The notes under the pieces: generated by a model
Told to the model about the DNA's origin: nothing
Seen by the model: only the letters and a program-made list of their open reading frames with translations
The model's database searches: none
In this document: positions 35,387 to 44,437 of the stretch, piece by piece
Numbering within the stretch: the first letter of the stretch is position 1
Layout of the letters: the number at the start of each line of letters is the position of its first letter
Assembly (NCBI RefSeq): GCF_042944905.1
Contig: NZ_CP168496.1
Location: 1,550,001 to 1,614,000 of the forward strand
From: Psychrobacillus sp042944905
GTDB lineage: Bacteria; Bacillota; Bacilli; Bacillales_A; Planococcaceae
Direction: 5' to 3'
Length of the DNA stretch: 64,000 nt
Program-made: the position numbers and the translations under genes

Positions 35387-36082
35387 ATGCTAATACTACT
35401 TTCCGTTGCAATTGCTCCTGCTCTTGCGCTTTTAAGTTATTTCTATTTACGAAGAGAAATTGCAGAAGAACCTTCAAAATTATTGTTACATACATTTATA
35501 TATGGCGCTATACTAACTTTTCCTATACTTTTCATTCAACATGTAATACAAGAAGAAAAAGTGATTTCATCCATCTTTGTTCATCAAGTTTTAGTAACCA
35601 GTGCATTAGAAGAATTTTTTAAATGGCTTATCTTAATTATGGCTATTTACAAACATGTGGAGTTTGATGATCCTTATGACGGAATATTATACGGAGCGAG
35701 TGTTTCGCTTGGATTTGCTACCATCGAAAATATATTATTTTTATTGAACTTTGGAATGGATGAGGCTTTCTTGCGTGCACTACTTCCTGTTTCAAGTCAT
35801 GCTTTATTTGGTGTCGTGATGGGTTATTACTTAGGAAGAGCTAAATTTTCCAATGACAAATTAGCCAAATATGAAATTGCCTACGCATTTTTAGCCTCGT
35901 TTATGTTGCATTGTGCTTATAACAGTATACTAATTATTAAAGGAATTGATTTACTTTTAATCGTACCATTTATGTTATTTTTATGGTTATTTGGCTTATC
36001 ACGCGTAAAGAAAGCCCATAGTTTTTCGCGTACTAAAAGATTTGAACAACATGAATACTTAACAAAAGAAAAATCTGGCTAA
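35387..36082 (+). CDS. prsW: Site-1 intramembrane protease PrsW
   Basis: A 231-residue multi-span membrane protease of the glutamic type. Its catalytic Glu75-Glu76-x-x-Lys79 motif lies in LEEFFKW, with further motifs FATIEN and SHALFG. In B. subtilis PrsW cleaves the anti-sigma factor RsiW. ATG 35387 follows TGGAAGGAG. The 158-bp gap upstream holds TATAAT near 35272 and a leader with CAGTGCTTACTG that can fold. Confidence 0.92.
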   Translation: MLILLSVAIAPALALLSYFYLRREIAEEPSKLLLHTFIYGAILTFPILFIQHVIQEEKVISSIFVHQVLVTSALEEFFKWLILIMAIYKHVEFDDPYDGILYGASVSLGFATIENILFLLNFGMDEAFLRALLPVSSHALFGVVMGYYLGRAKFSNDKLAKYEIAYAFLASFMLHCAYNSILIIKGIDLLLIVPFMLFLWLFGLSRVKKAHSFSRTKRFEQHEYLTKEKSG

Positions 36083-36148
36083 TTGCTAGATTTTTTTTGT
36101 ATATTTGGGCATTTTTTATCCAAGCTATGTATAAAGGAGAGATGTCGT

Positions 36149-36937
36149 TTGAAACAATTAAAATACATCCTTATTAGCTTGGTCTTTTGTACGGTTAGCT
36201 ATACATTTATTACGCAGGAGCAATCTACTCAAGCTTTCTCCACTCAAATATTAGAGAGGGGAGCTTTTGGTGATGATGTGATTGAATTGCAAGCCAGACT
36301 TCAATTCATTGGATATTACAAGAGTGAAATTGATGGGAAATTTGGCTATAGCACCTATTGGGCATTAAGGAACTTTCAAGAAAAATATGGGCTTCCAATA
36401 GACGGCTTACTTGGAGAAGCAACCAAGAAAAAGCTTGTGAGTGCTTCCGAATTCAACAAAGCTTGGGTACATGAACAAATTAATAAAGGCAATAGTTTTA
36501 CCTATTATGGAGGCACAGACCTAGGAAAACAAGTAAAAAATAAGAAAGCGGAAAGTACAAAAATGCAACTTCCTCCGAAATATACTGAAAAAGACTTGAA
36601 AATTCTTGCAAATGCAGTATATGGGGAAGCCAGAGGAGAACCATACGAAGGACAAGTAGCTGTTGCTGCGGTTATTTTGAATAGAGTAGAGCACCCTGAT
36701 TTTCCTAATACTATTTCTGAAGTAATTTTCCAACCATTAGCTTTTACCGCAGTAGCGGATGGTCAAATTTGGTTAGAGCCAAATGAACGAGCAAAAGAAG
36801 CAGTGCTAGATGCATTAAATGGGTGGGATCCCTCAGAAAATGCTATCTATTATTTCAATCCAAAGACCGCAACTAGTAAATGGATTTGGTCACGACCACA
36901 AATTAAAACAATCGGACAGCATATTTTTTGCTCTTAA
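36149..36937 (+). CDS. sleB: Spore cortex-lytic enzyme SleB
   Basis: A 262-residue lytic transglycosylase that degrades spore cortex with muramic-lactam during germination. A signal peptide (about 1-30) is followed by a peptidoglycan-binding domain (37-97) with two short repeats, then the SleB catalytic domain (about 150-262) with GEARGEPYEGQVAVAAVILNR-type sequence around the catalytic Glu. TTG 36149 gives the signal peptide and follows AAAGGAGAG; an ATG frame upstream at 36083 does not. It pairs with ypeB 9 bp downstream. Confidence 0.93.
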   Translation: MKQLKYILISLVFCTVSYTFITQEQSTQAFSTQILERGAFGDDVIELQARLQFIGYYKSEIDGKFGYSTYWALRNFQEKYGLPIDGLLGEATKKKLVSASEFNKAWVHEQINKGNSFTYYGGTDLGKQVKNKKAESTKMQLPPKYTEKDLKILANAVYGEARGEPYEGQVAVAAVILNRVEHPDFPNTISEVIFQPLAFTAVADGQIWLEPNERAKEAVLDALNGWDPSENAIYYFNPKTATSKWIWSRPQIKTIGQHIFCS

Positions 36938-36946
36938 GGAGATAAG

Positions 36947-38227
36947 ATGAAAAAGTATATATGGATCATTGCTTCTGTCGCTGTTATATTCCTGGTGTAT
37001 CATTTTTCTATCCAAAGTAAGAATACCCGATTAGAAAATGCGCTTGCTATCCAATATTCCAACCAATTAACTACAGCTTCTGAAAAATTGACAAAATTAA
37101 GTGACTCCATTGATCAAACGCTGTTATTCAAAGATAGGGAGGCACTAGACAAACCTTTAGAAGATGTATGGAGAATTTCTTCCGATGTACGTGCATCTAT
37201 TTCGGCTCTACCAATAGATCACGAAACTTCCACTGTATGGATGAATTACTTAAGCAGAATTGGAAATGGTGCTTCCCTTGTGAAGACGGGGAAAATACCA
37301 ATCGAAGAATGGCAAAAAAATATGACATCTGCCAGAGATAACTTAAGAGAACTATCCAATCAGTGGGCTTTTACGAATAAAGATGAAGGAAAAAAAGATT
37401 ATATAGTGAATACATTTGTATTAAATAAAGTAAATAAAGATAATGAAAAAAGTTGGAAGCAACTAGGAAATTCGGCGAAAGCATATACAGAAAGTGATTT
37501 TCCAATGACAGCTAGTGAAACAGATCATCAAAAAAAGAAAGACCTGCAACAAATTGAAGATTCGGAAGTGAGCCTAGAACAAATAAAACAAAAATTTTTT
37601 CAACTATTTCCTGAATTAAAGGATGCGACAATTCATACTACTGAAAGCTCTAATGACGCTCCGTATCCTTTTTATCACTTACAATTTCATAAAGGTATAC
37701 GAATTGGTTACGCAGATTTTACGAAAAAAGGTGGACACTTATTATCATTTCTAATGGAAAGACCTTTTGAAAACACTACTATAAGTGCTGAGCAGATGAA
37801 AGAAAAAGCAAAGAGCTATATGAAATCTTTTGACTATGCAGATACGGAATTGGTTGACTTTCGAGAAAACCATATCGCTTGGCATTTATCTTTTGCAAGA
37901 GTAGAAGCTGAAAACAAAGCACTTGTCTATGCGGATGGTATCCAGCTAAAAATAGCAAAAGATAATGGAGAATTACTAGGTTTAAATGCAATGGAGTATA
38001 TACAAAAAGAAAAAATTGGTCCTCAGGAAATTAAACCTCTAAACTATAAAGAGTTATTTTCAGATGACTTTTCTGTCGAAGAGGAGAGATTGTGTTTTGT
38101 AGAAAATAAGGAGCTGCAACAGCGACTGGCATATGAAATACTAACAAGAAATGATTCCATTGGCACCTATAAGATTTATATAGATACAGAAAATCATGAA
38201 ATTCTACAAGCAGAAAAACTGCCATAA
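36947..38227 (+). CDS. ypeB: Germination protein YpeB
   Basis: A 426-residue protein needed for SleB placement and activity in the spore inner membrane and cortex. An N-terminal anchor (about 4-22), a helical region and repeated PepSY-like domains in the C-terminal half (about 210-425) are visible. It is slightly shorter than the B. subtilis protein. ATG 36947 follows AAGGAGATAAG, right behind sleB, as is usual. Confidence 0.92.
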   Translation: MKKYIWIIASVAVIFLVYHFSIQSKNTRLENALAIQYSNQLTTASEKLTKLSDSIDQTLLFKDREALDKPLEDVWRISSDVRASISALPIDHETSTVWMNYLSRIGNGASLVKTGKIPIEEWQKNMTSARDNLRELSNQWAFTNKDEGKKDYIVNTFVLNKVNKDNEKSWKQLGNSAKAYTESDFPMTASETDHQKKKDLQQIEDSEVSLEQIKQKFFQLFPELKDATIHTTESSNDAPYPFYHLQFHKGIRIGYADFTKKGGHLLSFLMERPFENTTISAEQMKEKAKSYMKSFDYADTELVDFRENHIAWHLSFARVEAENKALVYADGIQLKIAKDNGELLGLNAMEYIQKEKIGPQEIKPLNYKELFSDDFSVEEERLCFVENKELQQRLAYEILTRNDSIGTYKIYIDTENHEILQAEKLP

Positions 38228-38272
38228 GAAATGTGCAAGCGTTTGTTAAAATAATTTTATAGAAATAAAATA

Positions 38273-38310
38273 CTTTAAGTGTCATAATAGAACTATAATC
38301 ACACTTAAAG
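38273..38310 (+). promoter_or_regulatory. 10-bp inverted repeat before motI
   Basis: CTTTAAGTGT (38273-38282) is an exact inverted repeat of ACACTTAAAG (38301-38310). A TATAAT lies between them at 38294-38299, and the right arm runs into the AAAGAGG ribosome site. It may be an operator around the -10, or, if transcription begins further upstream, a hairpin that masks the ribosome site. Confidence 0.5.
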
Positions 38311-38321
38311 AGGTAATGTGT

Positions 38322-38963
38322 ATGAAAATTAAACTAGGGACCATTCTGATATTAGAACCTACTTTTGTAGAAAAAGTAGAGAAATATCGTTGTAAAGTAG
38401 TGGATTTAGACGAGCAATTTATTTTTATTGATTATCCAATTGACACAATCTCAAATAAGACGGTTTTTTTAATGGAAGGGACTCAACTTCGTGTTTCTTA
38501 TGTAGAGGAATCTACATCTGCGTTTGCTTTTCACACAGAAGTGTTAGCTAAGCGACAAGGTCAAATACCGATGATTAAGCTTTCGTATCCAGGGGACTCA
38601 GAAGTTATTAAAATTCAAAGAAGAGACTTTGTGCGAGTGTCTACTTCATTAGACATTTCTGTTCAATTTGAAGATGATAAATATCAATTTGTAGCAGATG
38701 ATATCAGTGCTGGAGGATCGGCAATAATTTTGAATCGCGAAGTTAAATTTAAAGAAGGAGACGAAATCTCCATGTTGATCCCTTTAGCATTTAATAATGG
38801 GGATATAAAATATGTAACCACTACAGCAGCTGTTGTCCGAATTTGGGATAGAGGTCAACAAAAATTAGCATCCTTGCAGTTTACAGATACCGATGATTTA
38901 GACAAACAACAAATTGTCCGTTTTTGTTTTGAACGTCAATTGTTTTTAAGAAAAAAGAAATGA
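38322..38963 (+). CDS. motI: Cyclic-di-GMP receptor MotI (YpfA, PilZ domain)
   Basis: A 213-residue protein. An N-terminal YcgR-like domain (about 1-95) is followed by a PilZ domain (about 97-208). c-di-GMP binding motifs are intact: RDFVR (101-105) and DDISAGG (126-132). In B. subtilis MotI binds MotA and stops flagellar rotation when c-di-GMP rises. ATG 38322 is 8 bp from AAAGAGG; ATG 38316 is too close. Position between ypeB and cmk agrees. Confidence 0.9.
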   Translation: MKIKLGTILILEPTFVEKVEKYRCKVVDLDEQFIFIDYPIDTISNKTVFLMEGTQLRVSYVEESTSAFAFHTEVLAKRQGQIPMIKLSYPGDSEVIKIQRRDFVRVSTSLDISVQFEDDKYQFVADDISAGGSAIILNREVKFKEGDEISMLIPLAFNNGDIKYVTTTAAVVRIWDRGQQKLASLQFTDTDDLDKQQIVRFCFERQLFLRKKK

Positions 38964-38966
38964 ATG

Positions 38967-38995
38967 AAAAGTCTGTGAATACAGGCTTTTTTTTT
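38967..38995 (+). terminator. Terminator after motI
   Basis: A 10-bp stem with one G-U pair (38967-38976 with 38981-38990) and a long T run. Confidence 0.85.
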
Positions 38996-39044
38996 ACGGA
39001 TGGTTTTATGATAAAATATACTCGAATAGAGTGGAGGCTACAAT

Positions 39045-39719
39045 ATGACAAAACAAATTCAAATCGCTATTGATGGTCCTGCGGCGGCAGGAAAAAGCAC
39101 GATTGCTAAAAAAGCTGCAGAGTTACTCGGATATACATATGTAGATACAGGAGCAATGTATCGAGCGATAACGTATAAAGCGATTCAATCAAACATAGAT
39201 TTGCAAGACGGAGAAAAATTAACGAATATATTAAATAAAACATCTATTGAGTTGAAGCCTTCTCCAAAAGGTCAACTAGTTTTTTTAGATAATCAAGAAG
39301 TAACAGATGAAATTCGCTCCAAAGAAGTAACAGCTTCTGTTTCAGAGGTTGCCGCGCATGCAGATTTAAGAAAAGAAATGGTATTAAGACAACTTGAAAT
39401 GGGGAAAAACGGAAGTATTGTAATGGATGGTCGAGATATTGGGACGCATGTATTAACAAATGCAGAGCTAAAAATATTCATGTCAGCAAGTGTAGAAGAG
39501 CGAGCAAGAAGACGATTCCTAGAAAATCAAAAAAGAGGAATTTCAACGAGCTTAGAAGAACTAATAGAAGAAATAGCTCTTCGAGATAAAATGGATAGCG
39601 AACGAGCAGCTTCTCCATTAATAAAAGCAGAAGATGCAATATTTATTGATACGACATCTCTCACTATTGAAGAAGTATCTGAGAAAATTATGCAACTTGC
39701 AAAAGAAAGGATGAGATAA
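39045..39719 (+). CDS. cmk: Cytidylate kinase
   Basis: A 224-residue kinase, CMP or dCMP plus ATP to the diphosphate. The P-loop is GPAAAGKST (11-19), the CMP-binding part includes DGRDIGTHV, and the lid holds RARRRFLENQ. ATG 39045 follows GTGGAGG. plsC starts 1 bp after its stop. This begins a core cluster with plsC and ypfD. Confidence 0.95.
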   Translation: MTKQIQIAIDGPAAAGKSTIAKKAAELLGYTYVDTGAMYRAITYKAIQSNIDLQDGEKLTNILNKTSIELKPSPKGQLVFLDNQEVTDEIRSKEVTASVSEVAAHADLRKEMVLRQLEMGKNGSIVMDGRDIGTHVLTNAELKIFMSASVEERARRRFLENQKRGISTSLEELIEEIALRDKMDSERAASPLIKAEDAIFIDTTSLTIEEVSEKIMQLAKERMR

Positions 39720-39720
39720 T

Positions 39721-40311
39721 ATGAATCTCTATTCATTTGCGAAAACAGTCGTGTATGCCGCGTTAAAGCCGATTTATCGATTTGAAGTAATCGGTGCAGA
39801 GAATTTTCCAAAAGAGGGAGGCATTCTCTTATGTTCAAATCATATAAATGCGTTAGATCCTCCAGTTGTCGGAATTAATGCGCCAAGACCCGTGAATTTT
39901 ATGGCAAAAGAAGAATTATTTCATATTCCTATTTTAAAAAGTATTCTTCCAGGAGTTAATGCTTTTCCTGTTAAAAGAGGAATGAGTGATCGTGATGCCC
40001 TTCGCCGTGCCATAAAACTTTTAAAGGATGGGGAAGTAGTAGGTCTTTTTCCAGAAGGAACAAGAAGTAAGGATGGAACCTTGGGAAAAGGTTTTAGCGG
40101 AGCTGGATTCTTTGCACTTAGAGGAGAAGCCAATATTGTTCCTTGTGCAATTATAGGACCATATAAGCCATTTAGAAAACTGAAAATAGTATTTGGAGAG
40201 ATGATTGATATACAACCATATCGAGATCGAAAAGCTTCGGCAGACGAAGTAACGGAAGTCATAATGACTAACATCGGTCAACTACTGGATCAATATAAAA
40301 AATCAAAATAA
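39721..40311 (+). CDS. plsC: 1-acyl-sn-glycerol-3-phosphate acyltransferase
   Basis: A 196-residue membrane-associated acyltransferase that makes phosphatidic acid from lysophosphatidic acid. The catalytic motif is a variant of HX4D, with NHINALD (residues 40-46). The second motif is FPVKRG and the third FPEGTRS. The N-terminus is hydrophobic. The cmk-plsC-ypfD order is common in Firmicutes although not that of B. subtilis. Start by GATAATATG coupling to cmk. Confidence 0.92.
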   Translation: MNLYSFAKTVVYAALKPIYRFEVIGAENFPKEGGILLCSNHINALDPPVVGINAPRPVNFMAKEELFHIPILKSILPGVNAFPVKRGMSDRDALRRAIKLLKDGEVVGLFPEGTRSKDGTLGKGFSGAGFFALRGEANIVPCAIIGPYKPFRKLKIVFGEMIDIQPYRDRKASADEVTEVIMTNIGQLLDQYKKSK

Positions 40312-40403
40312 TCAATTCTTTTTCGTTTGATAAGGGCTACCTTTTGTATTTCTGTGCTAGTTCGCATAAAATAGACTTGAGACGTTGTGAAGGAGGATAT
40401 CAT

Positions 40404-41552
40404 ATGTCAGAAGAAATGAACTTAGTCGACACACATGAGTTTAAAGAAGGAGATCTAGTGAAAGCGACGGTTGCGCAAGTAGATGAGAAATCGGCAATCG
40501 TAACAATTGAAGGTGCACCTTTTGATGGTATAGTTCCGATTAGCGAACTATCTAGCTTGCATATTGAAAAAGCATCCGACGCCGTTTCCATCGGTGACGA
40601 ACTGGAATTGATGATTACAAAAATGGAAGAAGCTAATTTTGTACTTTCCAAACGAAAAGTCGATGCTGAAAAAGCATGGGACCATTTGGAAAAACAATTC
40701 CAATCAGGTGAAATTATTGAAACTGAAGTAAAAGAAGTTGTGAAAGGCGGATTAGTAGTAGATTTGGGTGTGCGTGGTTTCATCCCTGCTTCATTAATTG
40801 AAGACTATTTCGTTGAATCCTTTGAAGATTACAAAGGAAAGGTATTAACATTTAAAATCGTAGAATTTGAAAAAGATAAAAATCGCTTAATCCTTTCCCA
40901 TAAAGCAGTTTTAGAAGATGAAAAAGCTGTAAGTAAACAAAAAACCCTTGAAACTATTCATAGTGGAGAAATATTAACTGGAATTGTTCAGCGAATAGCA
41001 TCATTCGGTGCTTTTGTAGATATTGGTGGCGTGGATGGCCTTGTTCATATTTCCCAAATATCCCACGATCACTTAGAAAATGTTGGAGATATGTTATCGG
41101 AGGGACAAGAAGTAAATGTAAAAGTATTATCTGTAGACAGAGATTCCGAAAGAATTTCTTTATCTATTAAAGATACGTTACCTGGACCATGGACAGATAT
41201 TGAAAATAAAGCGACTAAAGGCTCGATATTGGCAGGAACTATTAGACGTATTGTTTCTTATGGTGCTTTCGTAGAAGTATTTCCAGGCATAGAAGGACTT
41301 GTGCATATATCTCAAATTGCGCATAAACATATTTCAACCCCACATGAAGTACTTAAAGAAGGCGAAGAAGTCCAAGTAAAAGTGCTGGATGTAAACAGTG
41401 CTGATAAACGTTTATCTTTAAGCATAAAGGATTTAATCGAAAACGAAAATGACTATAATCTAGAAGATTATCAACTGCCAGAAGAGTCTAAAGGCTTCTC
41501 CATTAGTGATGTTTTAGGAGACAAGTTAAAAAACTTTACAAATAAAAACTGA
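40404..41552 (+). CDS. ypfD: S1-domain RNA-binding protein YpfD (RpsA-like)
   Basis: A 382-residue protein with four S1 RNA-binding domains at about 15-85, 100-170, 187-257 and 273-343. The latter two carry the classic GAFVDIGGVDGLVHISQIS pattern. It is the Gram-positive homologue of ribosomal protein S1 but is shorter (four rather than six domains) and need not be a true ribosomal protein. ATG 40404 follows AAGGAGGAT; upstream open sequence is ignored. Confidence 0.93.
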   Translation: MSEEMNLVDTHEFKEGDLVKATVAQVDEKSAIVTIEGAPFDGIVPISELSSLHIEKASDAVSIGDELELMITKMEEANFVLSKRKVDAEKAWDHLEKQFQSGEIIETEVKEVVKGGLVVDLGVRGFIPASLIEDYFVESFEDYKGKVLTFKIVEFEKDKNRLILSHKAVLEDEKAVSKQKTLETIHSGEILTGIVQRIASFGAFVDIGGVDGLVHISQISHDHLENVGDMLSEGQEVNVKVLSVDRDSERISLSIKDTLPGPWTDIENKATKGSILAGTIRRIVSYGAFVEVFPGIEGLVHISQIAHKHISTPHEVLKEGEEVQVKVLDVNSADKRLSLSIKDLIENENDYNLEDYQLPEESKGFSISDVLGDKLKNFTNKN

Positions 41553-41565
41553 ATATAATAAAAAT

Positions 41566-41596
41566 ACGGGCGATTTGATAAAGTCGCCTGTTTTTG
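41566..41596 (+). terminator. Terminator after ypfD
   Basis: An 11-bp stem with wobble pairs (41566-41576 with 41581-41591), then TTTTT. Confidence 0.85.
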
Positions 41597-41647
41597 TCAT
41601 TTTGTTGTATAATACAAAATAGACGAAGTTGGAAGGATGAATAAGTA

Positions 41648-42958
41648 ATGACAAAACCAGTAGTAGCAATCGTTGGTAGGCCAAATGTGGGCAAATCAAC
41701 AATTTTTAATCGTATCGTAGGAGAACGTGTATCCATAGTTGAAGATATTCCTGGAATAACGCGTGATCGTATATATAGTTCAGCAGATTGGTTGACACAC
41801 GAATTTAATATTATCGATACAGGTGGTATTGAGTTAAGTGATGAGCCTTTTTTAGAGCAAATTAAGCAACAAGCTGAAATTGCTATGGACGAAGCAGATG
41901 TCATCATATTTTTGACAAATGGCCGTGAAGGAATTACGAGTGCAGATGAATACGTAGCAAAAATTTTATACAAAACGAAAAAACCTATTGTATTAGCGGT
42001 CAATAAAATCGATAATCCCGATATGAAAGAAATGATTTACGATTTCTATTCGCTTGGAATGGGAGAGCCATTTCCAATCTCGGGTTCACATGGACTAGGA
42101 CTTGGTGATTTACTGGATGAAGTTGCTAAAAACTTTCCAGAGCCAAATGATGAAGATTATGGAGAAGAAGTGATTAAGTTTTCTTTAATCGGAAGACCTA
42201 ATGTAGGAAAATCCTCTCTTATTAACGCATTCTTAGGACATGATCGAGTAATTGTAAGTGAAATTGCTGGTACAACAAGAGATGCGATTGACACAGAATA
42301 TTCTTTTGATGGACAAGAATATGTGATGATTGATACAGCGGGAATGCGTAAAAAAGGAAAAGTTTACGAAACAACGGAGAAATACAGTGTCCTTCGTGCT
42401 TTAAAGGCGATCGAACGTTCCGACGTTGTTTTAGTTGTGTTAAATGCAGAAGAGGGTATCCAAGAGCAAGATAAGAAAATTGCAGGCTATGCACATGAAG
42501 CTGGTAAAGCTGTTATTATTGTGATGAATAAATGGGATGCAATTGAAAAAGATGATAAAACGATGAATGAAATGACAAAATCCATCCGTAAGCATTTTCA
42601 GTTTTTGGATTACGCACCAATTGTTTTTGTTTCGGCGAAAACGAAACAACGAGTTCATGCTGTTCTACCAGTTATTAACAGAGTGAGTGAGAATCATGCA
42701 CTTCGCGTTCAATCTTCTGTATTGAATGAAGTAATTGAGGATTCTGTTGCACGTAACCCGGCTCCAACAGATAAAGGGAAAAAATTGCGTATTTATTATG
42801 CGACTCAAGTTGCCATTAAACCGCCAACATTTGTTGTGTTTGTCAATGAACCTGAAATGATGCATTTTTCCTACGAACGATTTTTAGAAAACCGTATTCG
42901 TGAATCATTTGATTTTGAGGGGACTCCGATCCGAATCATTACTCGTGCAAGAACTTAA
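41648..42958 (+). CDS. der: Ribosome biogenesis GTPase Der (EngA)
   Basis: A 436-residue essential GTPase with two G domains in tandem and a C-terminal KH-like domain. The first P-loop is GRPNVGKST (10-18), the second GRPNVGKSS near 182, each followed by its DTGG/DTAG motif, and NKID/NKWD base-recognition motifs. Acts in 50S subunit assembly. ATG 41648 follows GGAAGGATG. gpsA follows 27 bp later, as in B. subtilis. Confidence 0.96.
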   Translation: MTKPVVAIVGRPNVGKSTIFNRIVGERVSIVEDIPGITRDRIYSSADWLTHEFNIIDTGGIELSDEPFLEQIKQQAEIAMDEADVIIFLTNGREGITSADEYVAKILYKTKKPIVLAVNKIDNPDMKEMIYDFYSLGMGEPFPISGSHGLGLGDLLDEVAKNFPEPNDEDYGEEVIKFSLIGRPNVGKSSLINAFLGHDRVIVSEIAGTTRDAIDTEYSFDGQEYVMIDTAGMRKKGKVYETTEKYSVLRALKAIERSDVVLVVLNAEEGIQEQDKKIAGYAHEAGKAVIIVMNKWDAIEKDDKTMNEMTKSIRKHFQFLDYAPIVFVSAKTKQRVHAVLPVINRVSENHALRVQSSVLNEVIEDSVARNPAPTDKGKKLRIYYATQVAIKPPTFVVFVNEPEMMHFSYERFLENRIRESFDFEGTPIRIITRART

Positions 42959-42985
42959 TTATGTAGTTTTAAGGGGCGTATTTAT

Positions 42986-44005
42986 ATGGAGAAAATAACT
43001 GTGCTTGGAGCGGGTAGCTGGGGTACGGCTCTTGCCATGGTTCTAGCTAATAACAATCATGATTGCCTTCTATGGTCTCATCGAGAGGACCAAGCAATCG
43101 AAATTGATATTGACCATACAAACAAACGGTATTTACCAAATATAGTATTACCAAGTAATTTAAATGCTACAAGTGACTTTGAAAGAGCTATTGATCATGC
43201 CACTACCATTATTCTTGCCGTTCCTACGAAAGCAATTAGAGAAGTTTGCCAACAGATGAGAGCGCTTCTGAAAGAAAAAAAATTATTTGTACATGTTTCT
43301 AAAGGAATCGAACCAAATTCACTAAAGCGAATTTCGGAAATGATCGAAGAAGAATTACCCTCTAATTTGGTTGAAGCAATTGTGGTCTTATCTGGACCAA
43401 GCCATGCGGAGGAGGTTGTATTACATCACCCAACAACCATTACTGCTGCTAGTGAGAAACTAGAGGCCGCAAAAAAAGTACAAGATTTATTTATGAATAA
43501 TTCTTTTCGGGTTTATACGAATGATGATGTTATTGGAGTAGAAATAGGAGCAGCACTGAAAAACGTGATTGGACTTGCAGCAGGTATCGTAGATGGATTA
43601 GGTTACGGTGATAATGCAAAAGCTGCACTTATTACGAGAGGTTTAGCTGAAATTTCGAGACTAGGTATTAGTTTAGGTGCCAAAGCCTATACTTTTTCAG
43701 GTTTAACAGGTATGGGGGATTTAATAGCGACCTGTACAAGTGTTCACTCACGAAACTGGAAAGCTGGGAATTTGCTTGGAAAAGGTGCTACATTGAAAAA
43801 TGTTCTAGACGAGGTGGGAATGGTAGTAGAAGGAGTACGTACAACGCAGGCCGCCTACCAACTCGCTCAAAAACAGCAAGTAAGTATGCCAATAACTGAA
43901 GCACTTTATTCTGTTTTGTTCGAACATGTTAATCCTAAAGAAGCTGTAGACATCCTTATGATTCGTACGAAAAAACATGAGTTAGAGGATTATAAAACAT
44001 TTTAA
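42986..44005 (+). CDS. gpsA: Glycerol-3-phosphate dehydrogenase [NAD(P)+]
   Basis: A 339-residue enzyme that reduces dihydroxyacetone phosphate to sn-glycerol 3-phosphate for phospholipid synthesis. The nucleotide-binding motif is GAGSWGTALA (7-16). The catalytic lysine lies in the GAALKNVIGLAAG segment, and the C-terminal helical domain with GLTGMGDLIATC is complete. ATG 42986 has AAGGGGCG upstream. Confidence 0.95.
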   Translation: MEKITVLGAGSWGTALAMVLANNNHDCLLWSHREDQAIEIDIDHTNKRYLPNIVLPSNLNATSDFERAIDHATTIILAVPTKAIREVCQQMRALLKEKKLFVHVSKGIEPNSLKRISEMIEEELPSNLVEAIVVLSGPSHAEEVVLHHPTTITAASEKLEAAKKVQDLFMNNSFRVYTNDDVIGVEIGAALKNVIGLAAGIVDGLGYGDNAKAALITRGLAEISRLGISLGAKAYTFSGLTGMGDLIATCTSVHSRNWKAGNLLGKGATLKNVLDEVGMVVEGVRTTQAAYQLAQKQQVSMPITEALYSVLFEHVNPKEAVDILMIRTKKHELEDYKTF

Positions 44006-44010
44006 ACGAT

Positions 44011-44107
44011 CAGATTGATGTTAAACGCTTGCATTTATAGATAGGTATTTGTCCTTTACAAAGGGAACTTACTGTCCGCAATTTGCTAAGCGTTTTCCAA
44101 TAATCTG
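44011..44107 (+). other. Candidate structured RNA element after gpsA
   Basis: A 97-bp segment is closed by two nested perfect arms: CAGATT (44011-44016) with AATCTG (44102-44107), and AAACGCTT (44023-44030) with AAGCGTTT (44088-44095), separated by a 6x6 internal loop. Inside is a smaller hairpin around TCCTT/AAGGG (44052-44065). It is not coding. A simple terminator follows at 44149. I know no RNA family that it matches. Confidence 0.4.
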
Positions 44108-44148
44108 AAAACTCCTTCCAAAATATATAGTTATATCCACATTAAAAT

Positions 44149-44177
44149 GGGTTGTACAAATTGCAACTCTTTTTTTA
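44149..44177 (+). terminator. Terminator before yphE
   Basis: GGGTTG (44149-44154) pairs with CAACTC (44164-44169), then eight T. Confidence 0.7.
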
Positions 44178-44217
44178 TGTGTGATACTTCTAAGTCTTAG
44201 AAAGTAGGGGATAACCC

Positions 44218-44424
44218 ATGTTATTAATATCATCTATGGAAAAAATGTGGATCTCATTTGGTTCTATGGGAAGTTTATTTTTAGCTATGTTGTTTATGTT
44301 CTTTGTTAAAACGAAGTTTAATAATAGATTCTTAAAAGCTATATTTGGTTTGATTGCGTACATATTGTTGTTTATAGGCTTTATCACGATGGTATATATT
44401 ATCTTTAATCCAACAAAAGCTTAG
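44218..44424 (+). CDS. yphE: DUF2768 membrane protein (YphE-like)
   Basis: A 68-residue protein with two membrane spans (about 14-31 and 41-61) around a short basic loop. DUF2768 proteins of this size occupy the same place between gpsA and yphF in Bacillus. Function unknown; the neighbourhood of spoIVA suggests, but does not show, a sporulation link. ATG 44218 lies after GTAGGGGATAA. Confidence 0.75.
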   Translation: MLLISSMEKMWISFGSMGSLFLAMLFMFFVKTKFNNRFLKAIFGLIAYILLFIGFITMVYIIFNPTKA

Positions 44425-44437
44425 TAAGGAGATTAGG

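Noticed and set aside
44011..44035. CcpA cre-like site near AAACGCTTGCA
   Set aside because: Match to the consensus is poor, and the bases are explained better by the inverted repeat.
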